Below, piece by piece: positions 23,959-33,800 of a stretch of DNA of 64,000 nt (positions within the stretch are counted from its first letter, which is position 1; each line of letters begins with the position of its first letter). The notes beneath the pieces are model-generated. The model saw only the letters and a list, made by a program, of their open reading frames with translations, did not search any database and was not told where the DNA came from. The position numbers were made by a program, and so were the translations under genes. Origin of the DNA: DATFVA01 sp963747755 (GTDB lineage: Bacteria; Bacteroidota; Ignavibacteria; Ignavibacteriales; Ignavibacteriaceae); NCBI GenBank assembly GCA_963747755.1, contig CAVVGK010000018.1, forward strand, positions 186,001-250,000, read 5' to 3'.

Positions 23959-24303
23959 ATTCCCGTCCGGGAATATTTGTTCTGAGTGATAGGGCGGTGT
24001 TACAATTTATGTGGCTAAAGCCGGGGTATGTCTTACGCATATTAGTATCCGTCGGTTAAAACCAGACGGCAATCGTCGGTTGGAAAGCGGATCAGGTGGT
24101 AAGAAGATTTATATAGCTAAAGCCGGGGTATGTCTTACGCATATTAGTATCCGTCGGTTAAAACCAGACGGCAATCGTCGGTTGGAAAGCGGATCAGGTG
24201 GTAAGAAGATTTATATGGCTAAAGCCGGGGTATGTCTTACGCATACTATTATCCGTCGGTTAAAACCAGACGGCAATCGTCGGTTGGAAAGCGGCAGGGC
24301 GGA
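23959..24303. repeat. Composite palindromic repeat module, right of the arsenic island
   Basis: ATTCCCGTCCGGGAAT at 23959-23974, then ATTTATGTGGCTAAAGCCGG at 24005-24024 (identical over 20 bases to the left module). Three 102-bp tandem units follow, with GCTAAAGCC at 24014, 24116 and 24218, each holding CCGTCGGTTAAAACCAGACGG and CGTCGGTTGGAAAGCGG. Because 102 is divisible by three, one frame stays open across all copies; this is not a gene. The region 23836-24366 otherwise holds only the arsR promoter and the esterase upstream region. Confidence 0.9.
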
Positions 24304-24366
24304 TCTCTAATTTTTATTTATCTTTCGGATAGTCATAATATGAAAAAATAAATTTTTTATTATAAG

Positions 24367-25497
24367 ATGAAAATCATATTACTATTCTTCATTGCCTCCG
24401 TGATGATCAGGGCACAGGAATCCATCGCAATTACCTTCAAAATTCAAGCAAATAATTTACCCGATACAGAAAAGGTCTACATCTCAGGCAACCAGCCTGA
24501 ATTAGGTAACTGGAGTCCCGGTACAGTTTCTTTAACTAATACATCCGGCAACATCCGGGAAAGAACGTTTTTATTTAAGGCCGGAGAGGATATCGAGTTT
24601 AAAATAACCCGCGGCAGCTGGGACAACGAAGCCGTAAACAGCGACGGCAGTGTTCCCCCAAATATAAAGCTGATAGTATTTTCAGACACCACGATAAATT
24701 TAACCGTCAATGCCTGGAAAGATGAGTTCATACATAAGTTAAAGGGACAGGTAACAGGACATCTCGATTATATCAGAAATGTGGAAGCTGAGGGCCTTCT
24801 TCCGCGCGATATAGTAATCTGGCTTCCGCCCGGATATGATGAAGACACAACTAAACGGTACCCGGTTCTTTATATGCAGGATGGTCAGAATCTTTTCGAC
24901 CCTTCAACATCAGCTTTCGGAGTAGACTGGCAGCTGGATGAGACAGCGGACAGTCTCATAAGAAAGGGAAGGATGGAACCCATAATTATCGCAGGAATTT
25001 CAAATACGAAGCGGCGAAACTCTGAGTACGCAGAAAACGATACAGGTTATGCCTATATGAGGTTCGTTATTGAAAAGGTGAAACCCTTAATGGACTCTTC
25101 GTACCGTACCATACCGGATCGCGCCAGTACTGCCGTCGGGGGGTCATCTCTTGGCGGTCTTATTTCATTCATGCTTGCCTGGAATTATCCCGAAGTTTTC
25201 TCTATGGCGATGTGTGTTTCTCCGGCTCTCAATGTTTACGATTTTAATTATGTTGACAATGTGAAAGATTATAGCGGTCCTCGAAAAAACATAAAGTTTT
25301 ATTTTGATTGCGGAATGAATTCACTCGACTCGCTGCTGGTTCCCGGTGTAACAGAGATGGTACAGACGCTTGAGATCAGGGGATATGAAGAAGGTAAGGA
25401 CATTATGTGGTACAAGGATGAGAATGGAGAGCATAATGAAAGTTCATGGGCAGCGAGAGCATGGCGGCCGTTGTTGTTTTTCTTTAGCAGACGATAA
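24367..25497 (+). CDS. Secreted esterase with N-terminal CBM20-like domain
   Basis: 376 residues with a signal peptide (MKIILLFFIASVMIRAQ). Residues 20-118 fit a starch-binding CBM20 beta-sandwich (VYISGNQPELGNWSPG and FEFKITRGSW-like segments). Residues 140-376 form an enterochelin-esterase-like alpha/beta hydrolase. The nucleophile is S261 in GGSSLGGL, and the acid and His are expected near DCGMNSLD and GEHNESSW. It probably hydrolyses an ester on a carbohydrate or siderophore-like substrate outside the cytoplasm. It stands alone, 64 bases after the repeat module. Confidence 0.88.
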   Translation: MKIILLFFIASVMIRAQESIAITFKIQANNLPDTEKVYISGNQPELGNWSPGTVSLTNTSGNIRERTFLFKAGEDIEFKITRGSWDNEAVNSDGSVPPNIKLIVFSDTTINLTVNAWKDEFIHKLKGQVTGHLDYIRNVEAEGLLPRDIVIWLPPGYDEDTTKRYPVLYMQDGQNLFDPSTSAFGVDWQLDETADSLIRKGRMEPIIIAGISNTKRRNSEYAENDTGYAYMRFVIEKVKPLMDSSYRTIPDRASTAVGGSSLGGLISFMLAWNYPEVFSMAMCVSPALNVYDFNYVDNVKDYSGPRKNIKFYFDCGMNSLDSLLVPGVTEMVQTLEIRGYEEGKDIMWYKDENGEHNESSWAARAWRPLLFFFSRR

Positions 25498-25521
25498 TGC
25501 GAAGGCCACCAATTGCCTTCG

Positions 25522-25575
25522 GGTGATACCGGATGACGTAAAGATTGTCACGCTGTGCTCGCAATGAGGGATGGT
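25522..25575. repeat. Dispersed GCGAGC-type intergenic repeat, copy 1
   Basis: On the minus strand it reads CATTGCGAGCACAGCGTGAC then AATCTTTACGTCATCCGG. The same core, GCGAGCGAAGCG..AATCTCT, occurs near 40478-40505. Both copies are short and lie between genes. This type of sequence is scattered in many genomes of related bacteria, as I recall. Confidence 0.55.
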
Positions 25576-25576
25576 G

Positions 25577-26245
25577 TTATGGTTTCTCGAAGTGCTGATA
25601 GTCCTTACTATTTTTCCATTCTCCGCCCCATTCCCATCCCAGTTTTTTAAACTCATTTACGAGGAATGAATTGTTAGTTATTGTGCCGGGTCTCGAGGGA
25701 TCGTACACAGAACCCTCAGGCTGATGAAGGTCCCTTCTTATATAAGGGTTCAGCAGGGGATTGATATCTATCGCTTTTCCGTACGAATGATTTGACAACC
25801 TTTTTGTTTTGGCAATGAACCTGTAGTTGAAGCCCGATGTGTTATTATCTGCCATTGACTTCTCATCGTCCCAATCGTAATATACGATAGGGATAACCTT
25901 TGCTACCGGAAATTTTTCTTTTCTAATCACCCTGAAAATCTTTTCTATGTCGCTTCTCAAATCTTTAGAGATTACCAGCTGTCCCCGGTGCAGCTTGCTA
26001 TCGAACGAAAAATACTGAACATCAATAAGTACAAGATCCTTTTTTATTTCAGATGGTATGTTAATTCCTTTTAGTGCATCCTCAAGACTGCAATCCGAAT
26101 CTACAATTACTTTACCAGAGGTACTGTCGTCCATTTCAGGCCTTTCTATACTAAATTTATATACAGTAGCCTCTGCGGCCCTGTTCAAAATAAAACCGGC
26201 TATACAAATAATTAATATGATCCGTATCAAGTAAATCTGCTTCAA
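25577..26245 (-). CDS. M15-family peptidase, secreted (D-alanyl-D-alanine or L-Ala-D-Glu type)
   Basis: 222 residues with an N-terminal hydrophobic signal (about 5-24). The zinc site is SNHSYGKAIDINPLLNPY (HxxxxxxD) and, near the C-terminus, KDYQHFEKP, which supplies the last His. WEWGGEWKN just before it is typical of M15C enzymes. It should cleave peptidoglycan peptides in the periplasm. It is convergent with the esterase gene and divergent from the FKBP gene 57 bases away. Confidence 0.88.
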   Translation of the reverse strand: MKQIYLIRIILIICIAGFILNRAAEATVYKFSIERPEMDDSTSGKVIVDSDCSLEDALKGINIPSEIKKDLVLIDVQYFSFDSKLHRGQLVISKDLRSDIEKIFRVIRKEKFPVAKVIPIVYYDWDDEKSMADNNTSGFNYRFIAKTKRLSNHSYGKAIDINPLLNPYIRRDLHQPEGSVYDPSRPGTITNNSFLVNEFKKLGWEWGGEWKNSKDYQHFEKP

Positions 26246-26302
26246 TTTTATGATTTAGAGGTATAAATAAATATATTTATGAGTTAAAATAAAGGAATTA
26301 AA

Positions 26303-27148
26303 ATGAAGAAAGTACTTGCATTAGCTTTTTTTGCGGTAACGCTGTTATATGTTTCGGGCTGTTCCAACAACGCAAATGTTGTAACAAAAGATAACGGACT
26401 TAAGTACACTGACGACACGGTTGGTACAGGCAAAGAAGCTAAGATTGGAGATCTTGTGTCGATTGAATTCAGCGCATGGGTTATTAAGGATTCAACAGAG
26501 AACCCGTTTAAAGACTGGACAAATGACTCAAGCAAAGCCAAGCAATCGATTGGTTCAACTGCAAAAATGGGTAAACCATATAAATTCTTATTAAAGGAAG
26601 ACAGCTTCATCAAAGGTTCTGCTGAAGGAATCGCCGGGATGAAGGTGGGCGGAACAAGAACGATAATAATTCCGTCTGATCTGGCATATGGAAAAAATGG
26701 TGTTGGACCTATTCCTCCGAATACTGATCTGAAGGCTGTTATCACCCTGATGGATGCCAAGGAGCCTGTGGTTGCTAATATATGGGATGTGGATACTACA
26801 AAATATAAAACTACAAAAGATGGTTTGAAGTATGAAATAATCGAAGAGGGAACAGGTGCCCAACCGGATTCAGGCGACATTGTAACAGTTGACTATTCCG
26901 GCTACCTTGCAAAGGATAGTACCAAGTTCGATAGTTCTGTGGAAAGAGATGAACCGTTCACATTTAAGCTCGGTGCTCACATGGTTATTCCAGGCTGGGA
27001 CGAAGGGATTGCCCTGATGAAAAAGGGAGGCAAGGCAAGATTCGTAATTCCACCGTCGCTTGGTTACGGAAACAGACCTAACCGCGTTATACCCCCGAAT
27101 TCAACTTTGATTTTTGATGTGCATCTGGTAGAGGTTAAGAAAGAGTAG
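26303..27148 (+). CDS. FKBP-type peptidyl-prolyl isomerase lipoprotein, two domains
   Basis: 281 residues. The N-terminus is a lipoprotein signal with the lipobox VSGC at about residues 21-24. Two FKBP domains follow, about 40-155 and 170-281. The second is canonical (VTVDYSGYLA, LGAHMVIPGWDEGIALMKKG, PPSLGYGNR, LIFDVHLVEV). The first has an insertion and a less regular active site. It probably helps fold exported proteins at the periplasmic membrane face. It is convergent with the fructosamine kinase gene (9 bases). Confidence 0.92.
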   Translation: MKKVLALAFFAVTLLYVSGCSNNANVVTKDNGLKYTDDTVGTGKEAKIGDLVSIEFSAWVIKDSTENPFKDWTNDSSKAKQSIGSTAKMGKPYKFLLKEDSFIKGSAEGIAGMKVGGTRTIIIPSDLAYGKNGVGPIPPNTDLKAVITLMDAKEPVVANIWDVDTTKYKTTKDGLKYEIIEEGTGAQPDSGDIVTVDYSGYLAKDSTKFDSSVERDEPFTFKLGAHMVIPGWDEGIALMKKGGKARFVIPPSLGYGNRPNRVIPPNSTLIFDVHLVEVKKE

Positions 27149-27157
27149 GATGGATTA

Positions 27158-28030
27158 CTATAGATAATATTTAATCAGGGAGACTGCCTGCGAATAGTAG
27201 CCTCTGCCGAATAGATTAAGGTGATTCAGCACGTGGTAAAGTTTGTATACGTTCTCCCTGTATTCCCATCCCTCTTTTAAGGGATAGCTTTCGTTATATG
27301 AGGCATAAAATTCTTCAGGGTATCCCCCGAAAAGTTTTGTCATCCCCAGGTCTGCTTCACGATGGCCGTAATAAACTGCAGGATCAATAATACATGGATT
27401 ACCTTCATCGTCAACCATATAATTTCCGCTCCATAGATCGCCATGAAGGAGCGAGGGTTCTTCCTCCGATCCTTTAAGTATTTCCCCGATTTTATTTTCA
27501 AGCCGGCCAAAGTTTTTGGTCAGTTCTTCCGTAGCATAGCCATTCTTCTCACAAAGCATCAACTGAAGGAGTAATCTTTTATTGAAATAGAATTCTGTCC
27601 AGTCATTATCTTCTCTTCCTTCGGTCATATTCTTTTGAGGTGTGGAACCAATATAATTGTCTTCGTAGAATCCAAAAGCCGAACCTTTATACCTGTGAAG
27701 ATCAGCGAACTGCTTTCCGAATATACGGAAGAAGGAAGAGGATTTTCTTCCGCTTGCGATAAATTCGGTTACAATATAATTTTCAGAAAATATTTTCAAA
27801 CCCGGAACTCTTATGGCATCCGGTTTCTGCAGCTCATTTAAACCGTGGGCTTCCTTCTCAAACATATCGGGAGGGGAGTTACTGTTAATTTTCAGCAGGA
27901 AGTTTTCGCCTGATTCCATTACGATTTTGTAAGCGTTGCTTATGCAGCCTCCTGAAAGGTTTCTGGTGTCCTCTATCCGTGAGTCCAGTTTCTTTTCAAT
28001 ATCCTTTTTTATCTTCTCGGGCAAGCTCAT
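27158..28030 (-). CDS. Fructosamine kinase family protein
   Basis: 290 residues with an aminoglycoside-phosphotransferase fold. LLHGDLWSGNYMVDD carries the catalytic Asp and Asn and IIDPAVYYGHREADLGM the metal-binding Asp, the exact signature of FN3K proteins. The N-lobe has NAYKIVMESGENFLLKIN. It phosphorylates sugar-derived adducts on proteins or free ribulosamines, a protein-deglycation step. Its start lies inside the 3' end of the LMW phosphatase gene (35-base overlap). The pair often occurs together, which suggests dephosphorylation and deglycation in one pathway. Confidence 0.92.
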   Translation of the reverse strand: MSLPEKIKKDIEKKLDSRIEDTRNLSGGCISNAYKIVMESGENFLLKINSNSPPDMFEKEAHGLNELQKPDAIRVPGLKIFSENYIVTEFIASGRKSSSFFRIFGKQFADLHRYKGSAFGFYEDNYIGSTPQKNMTEGREDNDWTEFYFNKRLLLQLMLCEKNGYATEELTKNFGRLENKIGEILKGSEEEPSLLHGDLWSGNYMVDDEGNPCIIDPAVYYGHREADLGMTKLFGGYPEEFYASYNESYPLKEGWEYRENVYKLYHVLNHLNLFGRGYYSQAVSLIKYYL

Positions 28031-28502
28031 CTTTCAGCCTTTTTAACAAACCCCGGCATGCGTCAACAAGAATATCAATTACCTTTTCAAATCCCTCTGG
28101 TCCGCCTAAATAGGGATCGGGAACTTCATCCGCCTTAATTAACCTGCTGAACTCAACCATCCGGTGGATCTTATTAGTATATTCTTTTCTTCTATCCAGA
28201 CTTGAAATCTCCTTATAATTATCGTCATCCATTGTGATTATATAATCGTATTTTTCAAAATCACTTTTGGGGTCGAACTGACGGGCCTTGCTTTTCAAGA
28301 AATAACCCCGACTGGCGGCATGTGATCTCATACGGGGATCGGGACTCTCGCCGGCGTGGTAGCCTATAGTACCGGCCGAGTCGATTTCTATCCTGTCGGA
28401 CAACTTTTCTTTTTCCACCATAGTTTTTAGTATTCCCTCGGCAGCGGGAGAGCGGCAGATATTCCCCATACAAACAAAGAGTATCCTGATTGTTTCCAGC
28501 AT
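27996..28502 (-). CDS. Low-molecular-weight protein tyrosine phosphatase
   Basis: 168 residues from ATG 28502 (AGAGGAATTCAA upstream); the frame opens at 28532. The P-loop is VCMGNICRSPAAEG (C-x5-R-S) and the general-acid loop is VPDPYLGGPEGF. It is cytoplasmic. It either acts on phosphotyrosine proteins or, given the coupled fructosamine kinase, on ribulosamine-5-phosphate-like substrates, as shown for some bacterial partners of FN3K. The latter is inference from context. It overlaps the downstream gene by 35 bases. Confidence 0.92.
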   Translation of the reverse strand: MLETIRILFVCMGNICRSPAAEGILKTMVEKEKLSDRIEIDSAGTIGYHAGESPDPRMRSHAASRGYFLKSKARQFDPKSDFEKYDYIITMDDDNYKEISSLDRRKEYTNKIHRMVEFSRLIKADEVPDPYLGGPEGFEKVIDILVDACRGLLKRLKDELAREDKKGY

Positions 28503-28704
28503 TTGAATTCCTCTTTCAGGTGTAATAAACAAGAAAACAAATATAAGTATTTACCCGCAAACCATCAGTTATTTTCCAGGTCACGACTGCTGGAAGAGAT
28601 GCTTGCTTAAAGATTAATATTTTTTTATTCTTAAGCATTGTTTACAGAAATTAAATTTTTAACTAAGAAGAATAAGGTTTTTAATAACTCTTAAAGGATG
28701 AACT

Positions 28705-29055
28705 ATGGCTTATATCATCACCAAATTATGTCTTAATTGTAAAGATGTTGCATGCACTCAGGTATGCCCGGTGGACTGCATCTATGAGTACACCGGCGAT
28801 GATCCGACAATTCCTAAGGAGATGCTGCTGATTGATCCCGATGAATGTATTGACTGTAATGCGTGTGTTCCCGAATGTCCCTGGGAAGCTATCTTCGAAG
28901 AGGAAATGGTTCCCGATATTTTTAATGCAGATATAGAACTGAACGCCAGGATAGTAGATAAACCAAGAGTAGTGCCTCAACGCGAAGAGGGCAAGCCGCT
29001 CCCGACGCCCGAGGAAATAGAGGCGAACAAGAAAAAATGGGGATACACCGGGTAA
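28705..29055 (+). CDS. Ferredoxin with two iron-sulfur cluster motifs
   Basis: 116 residues. The first cluster region is CLNCKDVACTQVCPVDC and the second CIDCNACVPECPWEAI, followed by a 60-residue acidic tail typical of FdxA-type ferredoxins. The Cys spacing of the first set (C9, C12, C17, C21, C25) fits a 3Fe-4S or 4Fe-4S site of the seven/eight-iron family. It is a cytoplasmic low-potential electron carrier. An imperfect stem overlapping the stop, followed by CTTTTTTATTTTTT at about 29083-29096, looks like its terminator. Monocistronic. Confidence 0.93.
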   Translation: MAYIITKLCLNCKDVACTQVCPVDCIYEYTGDDPTIPKEMLLIDPDECIDCNACVPECPWEAIFEEEMVPDIFNADIELNARIVDKPRVVPQREEGKPLPTPEEIEANKKKWGYTG

Positions 29056-29246
29056 TCATCCAATTGTTTAATTAGTCCGGCTTTTTTATTTTTTAAGCGC
29101 AGATTATAATGTCTATTCAATTATACCTGCTGTACTGCTTTTTGTACAATATATTCCGTTTCAATTTGAATAATTGATATTTGCGCACATTTCTCAAATG
29201 GCATTCTGTTTGCTTTTTGGGGGAGACTCATAAATCTGAGGAAAAG

Positions 29247-29891
29247 ATGAAAAAGTTACTGGTTATACTCTTCGCACTTGCAGTGCCTGGCATTTATGCG
29301 CAGGTGAATACAGCAGCCGTTAAGCTCGGTATATTTTCTCCCTCTTCTGCCGGCGGCGGTTTTATCATCGGATATGAAGGTTCACATTATGTTGATAAAA
29401 ATTTCAGTTTCGGTTGGAGTTTCGACTGGTATCATAAGAACTATGTAGATAAATCTCTTATAAATGATCTGAACCAGCAGGACCCCAACCCTATAGGCGG
29501 CGGCCAGATAAATGAACTCAGGGCGAAAACAAATCTCCACGATTTCCCGTTGATGATCCATCTTACAGGTAAGACACTTGTGGCTCCGTATACGCAGGCT
29601 TACCTTACGGCTGGAATTGGTGCGGAAGTTCTGCTTATAAATTATAACGACTATGTGGATCCTTCACAGGATGAATTCCATACAGCTTTTGATCTTAACT
29701 GGAGAGTGGGCATCGGCGGTATCTATGAAATGAGTAAACAGGCGGATGTATTCGCAGAACTCACTTATCATTCATCGGCACCCAGCTGGACGTACGAGAC
29801 TCAGGATGCAGTTGGAATGAAGAGAACTTTTGAGAGAGTCTTTGATATGAGCGGAGTGATGTTCAGGGTAGGCTTCAGATTTTACTATTAG
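29247..29891 (+). CDS. Secreted outer-membrane beta-barrel protein, function unknown
   Basis: About 214 residues from ATG 29247, chosen because GAGGAAAAG precedes it and it gives a clean signal peptide (MKKLLVILFALAVPGIYAQ); the frame is open to 29181. The mature chain has alternating beta strands and ends in VMFRVGFRFYY, a barrel-type C-terminus. The 120-140 region is Asp-rich (NDYVDPSQDEF). No specific family is recognised. It stands alone between ferredoxin and yjbQ. Confidence 0.78.
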   Translation: MKKLLVILFALAVPGIYAQVNTAAVKLGIFSPSSAGGGFIIGYEGSHYVDKNFSFGWSFDWYHKNYVDKSLINDLNQQDPNPIGGGQINELRAKTNLHDFPLMIHLTGKTLVAPYTQAYLTAGIGAEVLLINYNDYVDPSQDEFHTAFDLNWRVGIGGIYEMSKQADVFAELTYHSSAPSWTYETQDAVGMKRTFERVFDMSGVMFRVGFRFYY

Positions 29892-30168
29892 ATCAATGAA
29901 TAATTTATAATGGACAATGGAACAACCTCTCGACCTGGTTGTCCTGCGTCGTATAAGGTCTTACCATTTTTCTCACACTGTTTAATTATTCAACGGCGAA
30001 ATTTTGCGAATTTTCGCACTCTTTTTCCGGACCAACTACGGTACAACTACGGTACAACTACGAGAATCTAACTGGAACCCACCAGGTATGACAAAAACGT
30101 CATACTTGTTGAAAAATTATATACTGAACCTGTTCAGTAACTTACCTTAGACTAAGTCAGAGGTCAAC
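29892..30168. other. Intergenic region with small palindromes, no gene seen
   Basis: It contains a hairpin ACAACC/GGTTGT near 29920-29940, a GCGAATTTTCGC palindrome near 30007-30018, and three copies of a 10-base CGGTACAACTA-like step at 30040-30062. No open frame of note and no clear terminator. Confidence 0.5.
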
Positions 30169-30591
30169 TCATTCCCCGATTATTGTGACCACAATTTTTC
30201 TACTGCCGCCCCGGTTTCTATGCTCGCACAAATAGACTCCCTGCCAGGTTCCGAGATTAAAGTCGCCGTTCTTCACAGGAACCGAAACGCTGCTTCCCAG
30301 GATTACACTCTTAATATGAGCCGGCATATCATCGGAGCCTTCGGCATTATGCTCGTAATAAGGAGCATTCTCAGGAACCATTTTGTTGAAATGCTTTTCC
30401 ATATCGCTTCTAACCGTGGGGTCGGCATTTTCATTCAAGGTCAGTGAAGCAGAGGTATGTTTGATGAATATATGAGCAATCCCAGTTTTTATATCCTTAA
30501 TTTCATCAACCTGGTTCAGTATCTCATCGGTGATCAGGTGAAATCCTCTCCCTCTTGATTTAACGCTGAATTCTTTTTGTATGCGTTTCAT
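30169..30591 (-). CDS. yjbQ: YjbQ family protein (secondary thiamine-phosphate synthase type)
   Basis: 140 residues, UPF0047/YjbQ fold. The signature HIFIKHTSASLTLNENADPTVRSDM is present, as are HNAEGSDDMPAHIKS and LGTWQGVYLCEHRNRG. The conserved His residues probably bind a metal. The family can complement thiamine-phosphate synthase weakly in E. coli, but its true role is unsettled. Monocistronic, followed upstream by the AT-rich repeat at 30596-30655. Confidence 0.93.
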   Translation of the reverse strand: MKRIQKEFSVKSRGRGFHLITDEILNQVDEIKDIKTGIAHIFIKHTSASLTLNENADPTVRSDMEKHFNKMVPENAPYYEHNAEGSDDMPAHIKSVILGSSVSVPVKNGDFNLGTWQGVYLCEHRNRGGSRKIVVTIIGE

Positions 30592-30595
30592 AAAG

Positions 30596-30655
30596 CAATT
30601 AACGATGGATAATTAACAATGAATAATTAACAATTAAAAGTTAACGAATTATTAA
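30596..30655. repeat. AT-rich GATAATTAACAATGAATAATTAACAATT-type repeat
   Basis: TGGATAATTAACAATGAATA then ATTAACAATTAA. Related copies lie at 3953-3987 (ATTATGGATAATTAATAACG..) and, more degenerate, at 37390-37460. All are intergenic and low-complexity. The remaining 30656-30878 shows no gene. Confidence 0.5.
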
Positions 30656-30878
30656 TCTAATTGAGATGATATGAGGAGGCAGTACCTGCCGGATCAGCTT
30701 TTCTAAACGCTGAAGGCTTATCCCAAAATACGGCCATACATCCCAAAATATTTAAAAATGGTTAGAATAAGTTCAAAGTTTCTATTAACTTTGATGCGGT
30801 TTTAACTTAACTACATAAATCTCAGACTTGAATCCTCAAATACAATCCATATCTACTAACAAAATTTTAGTTGGCAAC

Positions 30879-33800
30879 ATGAAAAAAAATGTAATCTTTG
30901 CATTCATTGCAGTCCTGCTCGTATTTTCTGTAAATATTAAACCACAAGATAAATCCGAACCCGATTCTTTGAAAAAAATCCCTATGAGTGGATTATCCTT
31001 CAGAAGCATTGGTCCTGCTATTACAGGCGGCAGGGTAGTGGCCCTTGCCGTAAATCCATCCAATCATAGTGAATACTACGTTGGTTCGGGACACGGTTCA
31101 CTATGGAAAACAACCAATAGCGGAGTAACTTTTTCACCTGCTTTTGATAACCAGGATTCATACGCCATCGGTGCCATTGCCATTGATCCGGCGAACCCCA
31201 ATGTTGTCTGGGTTGGAACGGGTGAGAATAACAATCAGAATAATGTTATTTACGGCGACGGTGTATATAAGAGCGAAGACGGCGGTAAGAGCTGGACGAA
31301 TACAGGACTTAAAGAATCCAGGCAGATCGGCGGAATTGTGGTTGATCCGAACGATGGTAACATAGTTTATGTTGCAGCATATGGTCCATCAAGAGTTTCG
31401 GGCGGTGACCGCGGGATCTTCAAAACAACCGATGGCGGAAAAACCTGGAGCAATGTATTGTTCGTGAGCAAATATACCGGTGCATTTGAGATTCATATGG
31501 ATCCCAGATACTCGAATATACTATATGCTTCTATGCACCAAAGGATGAGAAATTTGTATACTGGCGTTTACGGCGGTCCTGAGAGCGCGATATACCGCAG
31601 TACAGACAGCGGAGCTACCTGGGATAAAATGAAAAAGGGATTGCCCGGTGCGGATATGGGAAGGATAGGTCTCGCGATTTCACCCGTTAATCCGGATGTA
31701 TTGTACGCGATAATTGAAGCTGCCGAAAAAGACGGTGGAGTATATAAAAGTACCGACCGCGGCGTAAGCTGGTCAAAGCAGAGCAGCTATGTTTCATCAT
31801 ATGCTTTTTACTTCCAGAAATTATTCTGCGACACTAAAAATGTTGACCGCGTATACAGTATGGATGTCTTTCTGCAGGTTACCAATGACGGCGGAAAGAA
31901 CTGGGATAACCTTGGCGAAGATAAAAAGCACGTTGATAACCACGTCCTCTGGATCGATCCTGACAATAATGAACATTTAATTGCGGGATGCGACGGCGGT
32001 GTTTATGAAACATACGATCAGGGAAAGAACTGGAATTTCAAATCGAATATTCCGATTGCTGAAATCTATAAGGTAACAACCGATAACGATGCTCCTTTCT
32101 ATAATGTTTTTGCGGGTTCGCAGGATAACAGCAGTTTCGGAGGACCTTCTCGAACCATTAATACAGGTGGTATAACTAACCAGGATTGGTACTATACATG
32201 CTCGGGCGACGGGTTTCAGACCCAGGTCGACTGGAAGAATCCGAATATAATTTATGCCGAATCTCAGAACGGCGGACTTGTAAGGTTCGATAAAAAGAGC
32301 GGAGAGCGTTTATACATTAAACCTTATGATTTTGCAGATACAGCTTACAGGTTTGACTGGGATGCAGCACTTCTCATTTCAAAGTATGATAACAAGCGAT
32401 TGTATTTTGGCGGCAATAAGTTGTTCAGAACAGATGACCAGGGAAGCACCTGGAAAATCATAAGTCCTGATCTTACCCGCGGCATACCGCAGGAAATGGG
32501 TAAGCTGATGGATAGAAGCTGGAGCATTGATGACCTTTCAAGAAAAGGTTCAATGGCTCAGCTATCGGCAATTGCTGAATCCCCCCTAGATGAAAATTAC
32601 CTCTTCACAGGTTCAGGAGACGGTTTAATACATTATACAAGCGATGGCGGAACAACCTGGCATGAAGGTTCCACACCCGGCCTTCCGGAATATTCAAGGA
32701 TAGATGACATAGCGCCCTCGCATTTTGATAAGAACATCGCCTACGCTGCCTGTGAAAACTTCGTTGCCGGTGATTTTCAACCGTATCTGTATAAGACAGC
32801 CGACGGTGGAAAAACCTGGTCACTGTTCAACAGCAACCTTCATAAATATGGAAGCACGTTCACCATCTCCGAAGATAATGTGGATAAGAACCTGCTGTTC
32901 TTAGGAACACAGTTCGGTGTTTTCTTCACAGTCGACGGAGGGAATGAATGGATTCCTTTGAAGAACGGTCTTCCAACAGAAATGGTGATGGATCTTACCA
33001 TCCAGAGAAGAGAAAATGATCTTGTCGTTTCCACCTTCGGGAGAGGAATTTATATTCTCGATGATTTTTCACCACTAAGATATATGTCGAAAGACAATCT
33101 GAAAAAAGACGCCTTCCTTTTCCCTGTTAAAGATGCGCTGATGTATATTGAAGCCCAGCCATTTGCTTTCCCGGGCGTCGGTTTTATGGGCGCAAGTTTT
33201 TACGCTGCACCCAATCCTGATTTCGGAGCGGTTTTTACTTATTACCTGAAAGATGAAATTAAATCTCTTAAAGATATAAGAAGGGATGAAGAAAAAGAAA
33301 AGCAGAAGAAAAATGAAGATATCAAGTATCCGACATACCAGACTCTGTTTAACGAAAAAGAAGAACATGATGCTTATCTTCTATTTACAATCACGGATCA
33401 GCAGGGTAATGTGATACGCAAAATCAAGACTGATCCTAAAAAAGGAGTTAACCGCTTAACATGGGACTTCAGGTACAATCCATTTACTCCCGTTTCTTTG
33501 AAACCATTTGACAGTTCAGTTCCATGGAATGAACCGGACAGAGGCTATATGGTTGTACCAGGCACATATAAAGTGTCCCTTTCAAAATTCCAGAACGGGA
33601 AGTTTACCGAACTTGTTCCACCTCAGGAATTCGTATGTAAATCGTTAAACAATACATCACTTCCCGCAGAAGATAAACAGTCGCTCGATACTTTCAACAG
33701 GAAGGTCGCCGAACTTACCCGCGCGATTTCAGGAACTGACGCATACAGGAAATCACTTGACGATAAAATAAAATACTTTAAGAAAGCTGTTATAGAAGGA

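Noticed and set aside
24011..24310. Open frame of 99 residues with internal repeats
   Set aside because: The 102-bp tandem units are a multiple of three, which keeps one frame open. The translation is only the repeat, and a homologous repeat at 15.7 kb is not open.
26284..26880. Long minus-strand frame opposite the FKBP gene
   Set aside because: A shadow of the clearly real FKBP coding sequence with low-quality composition.
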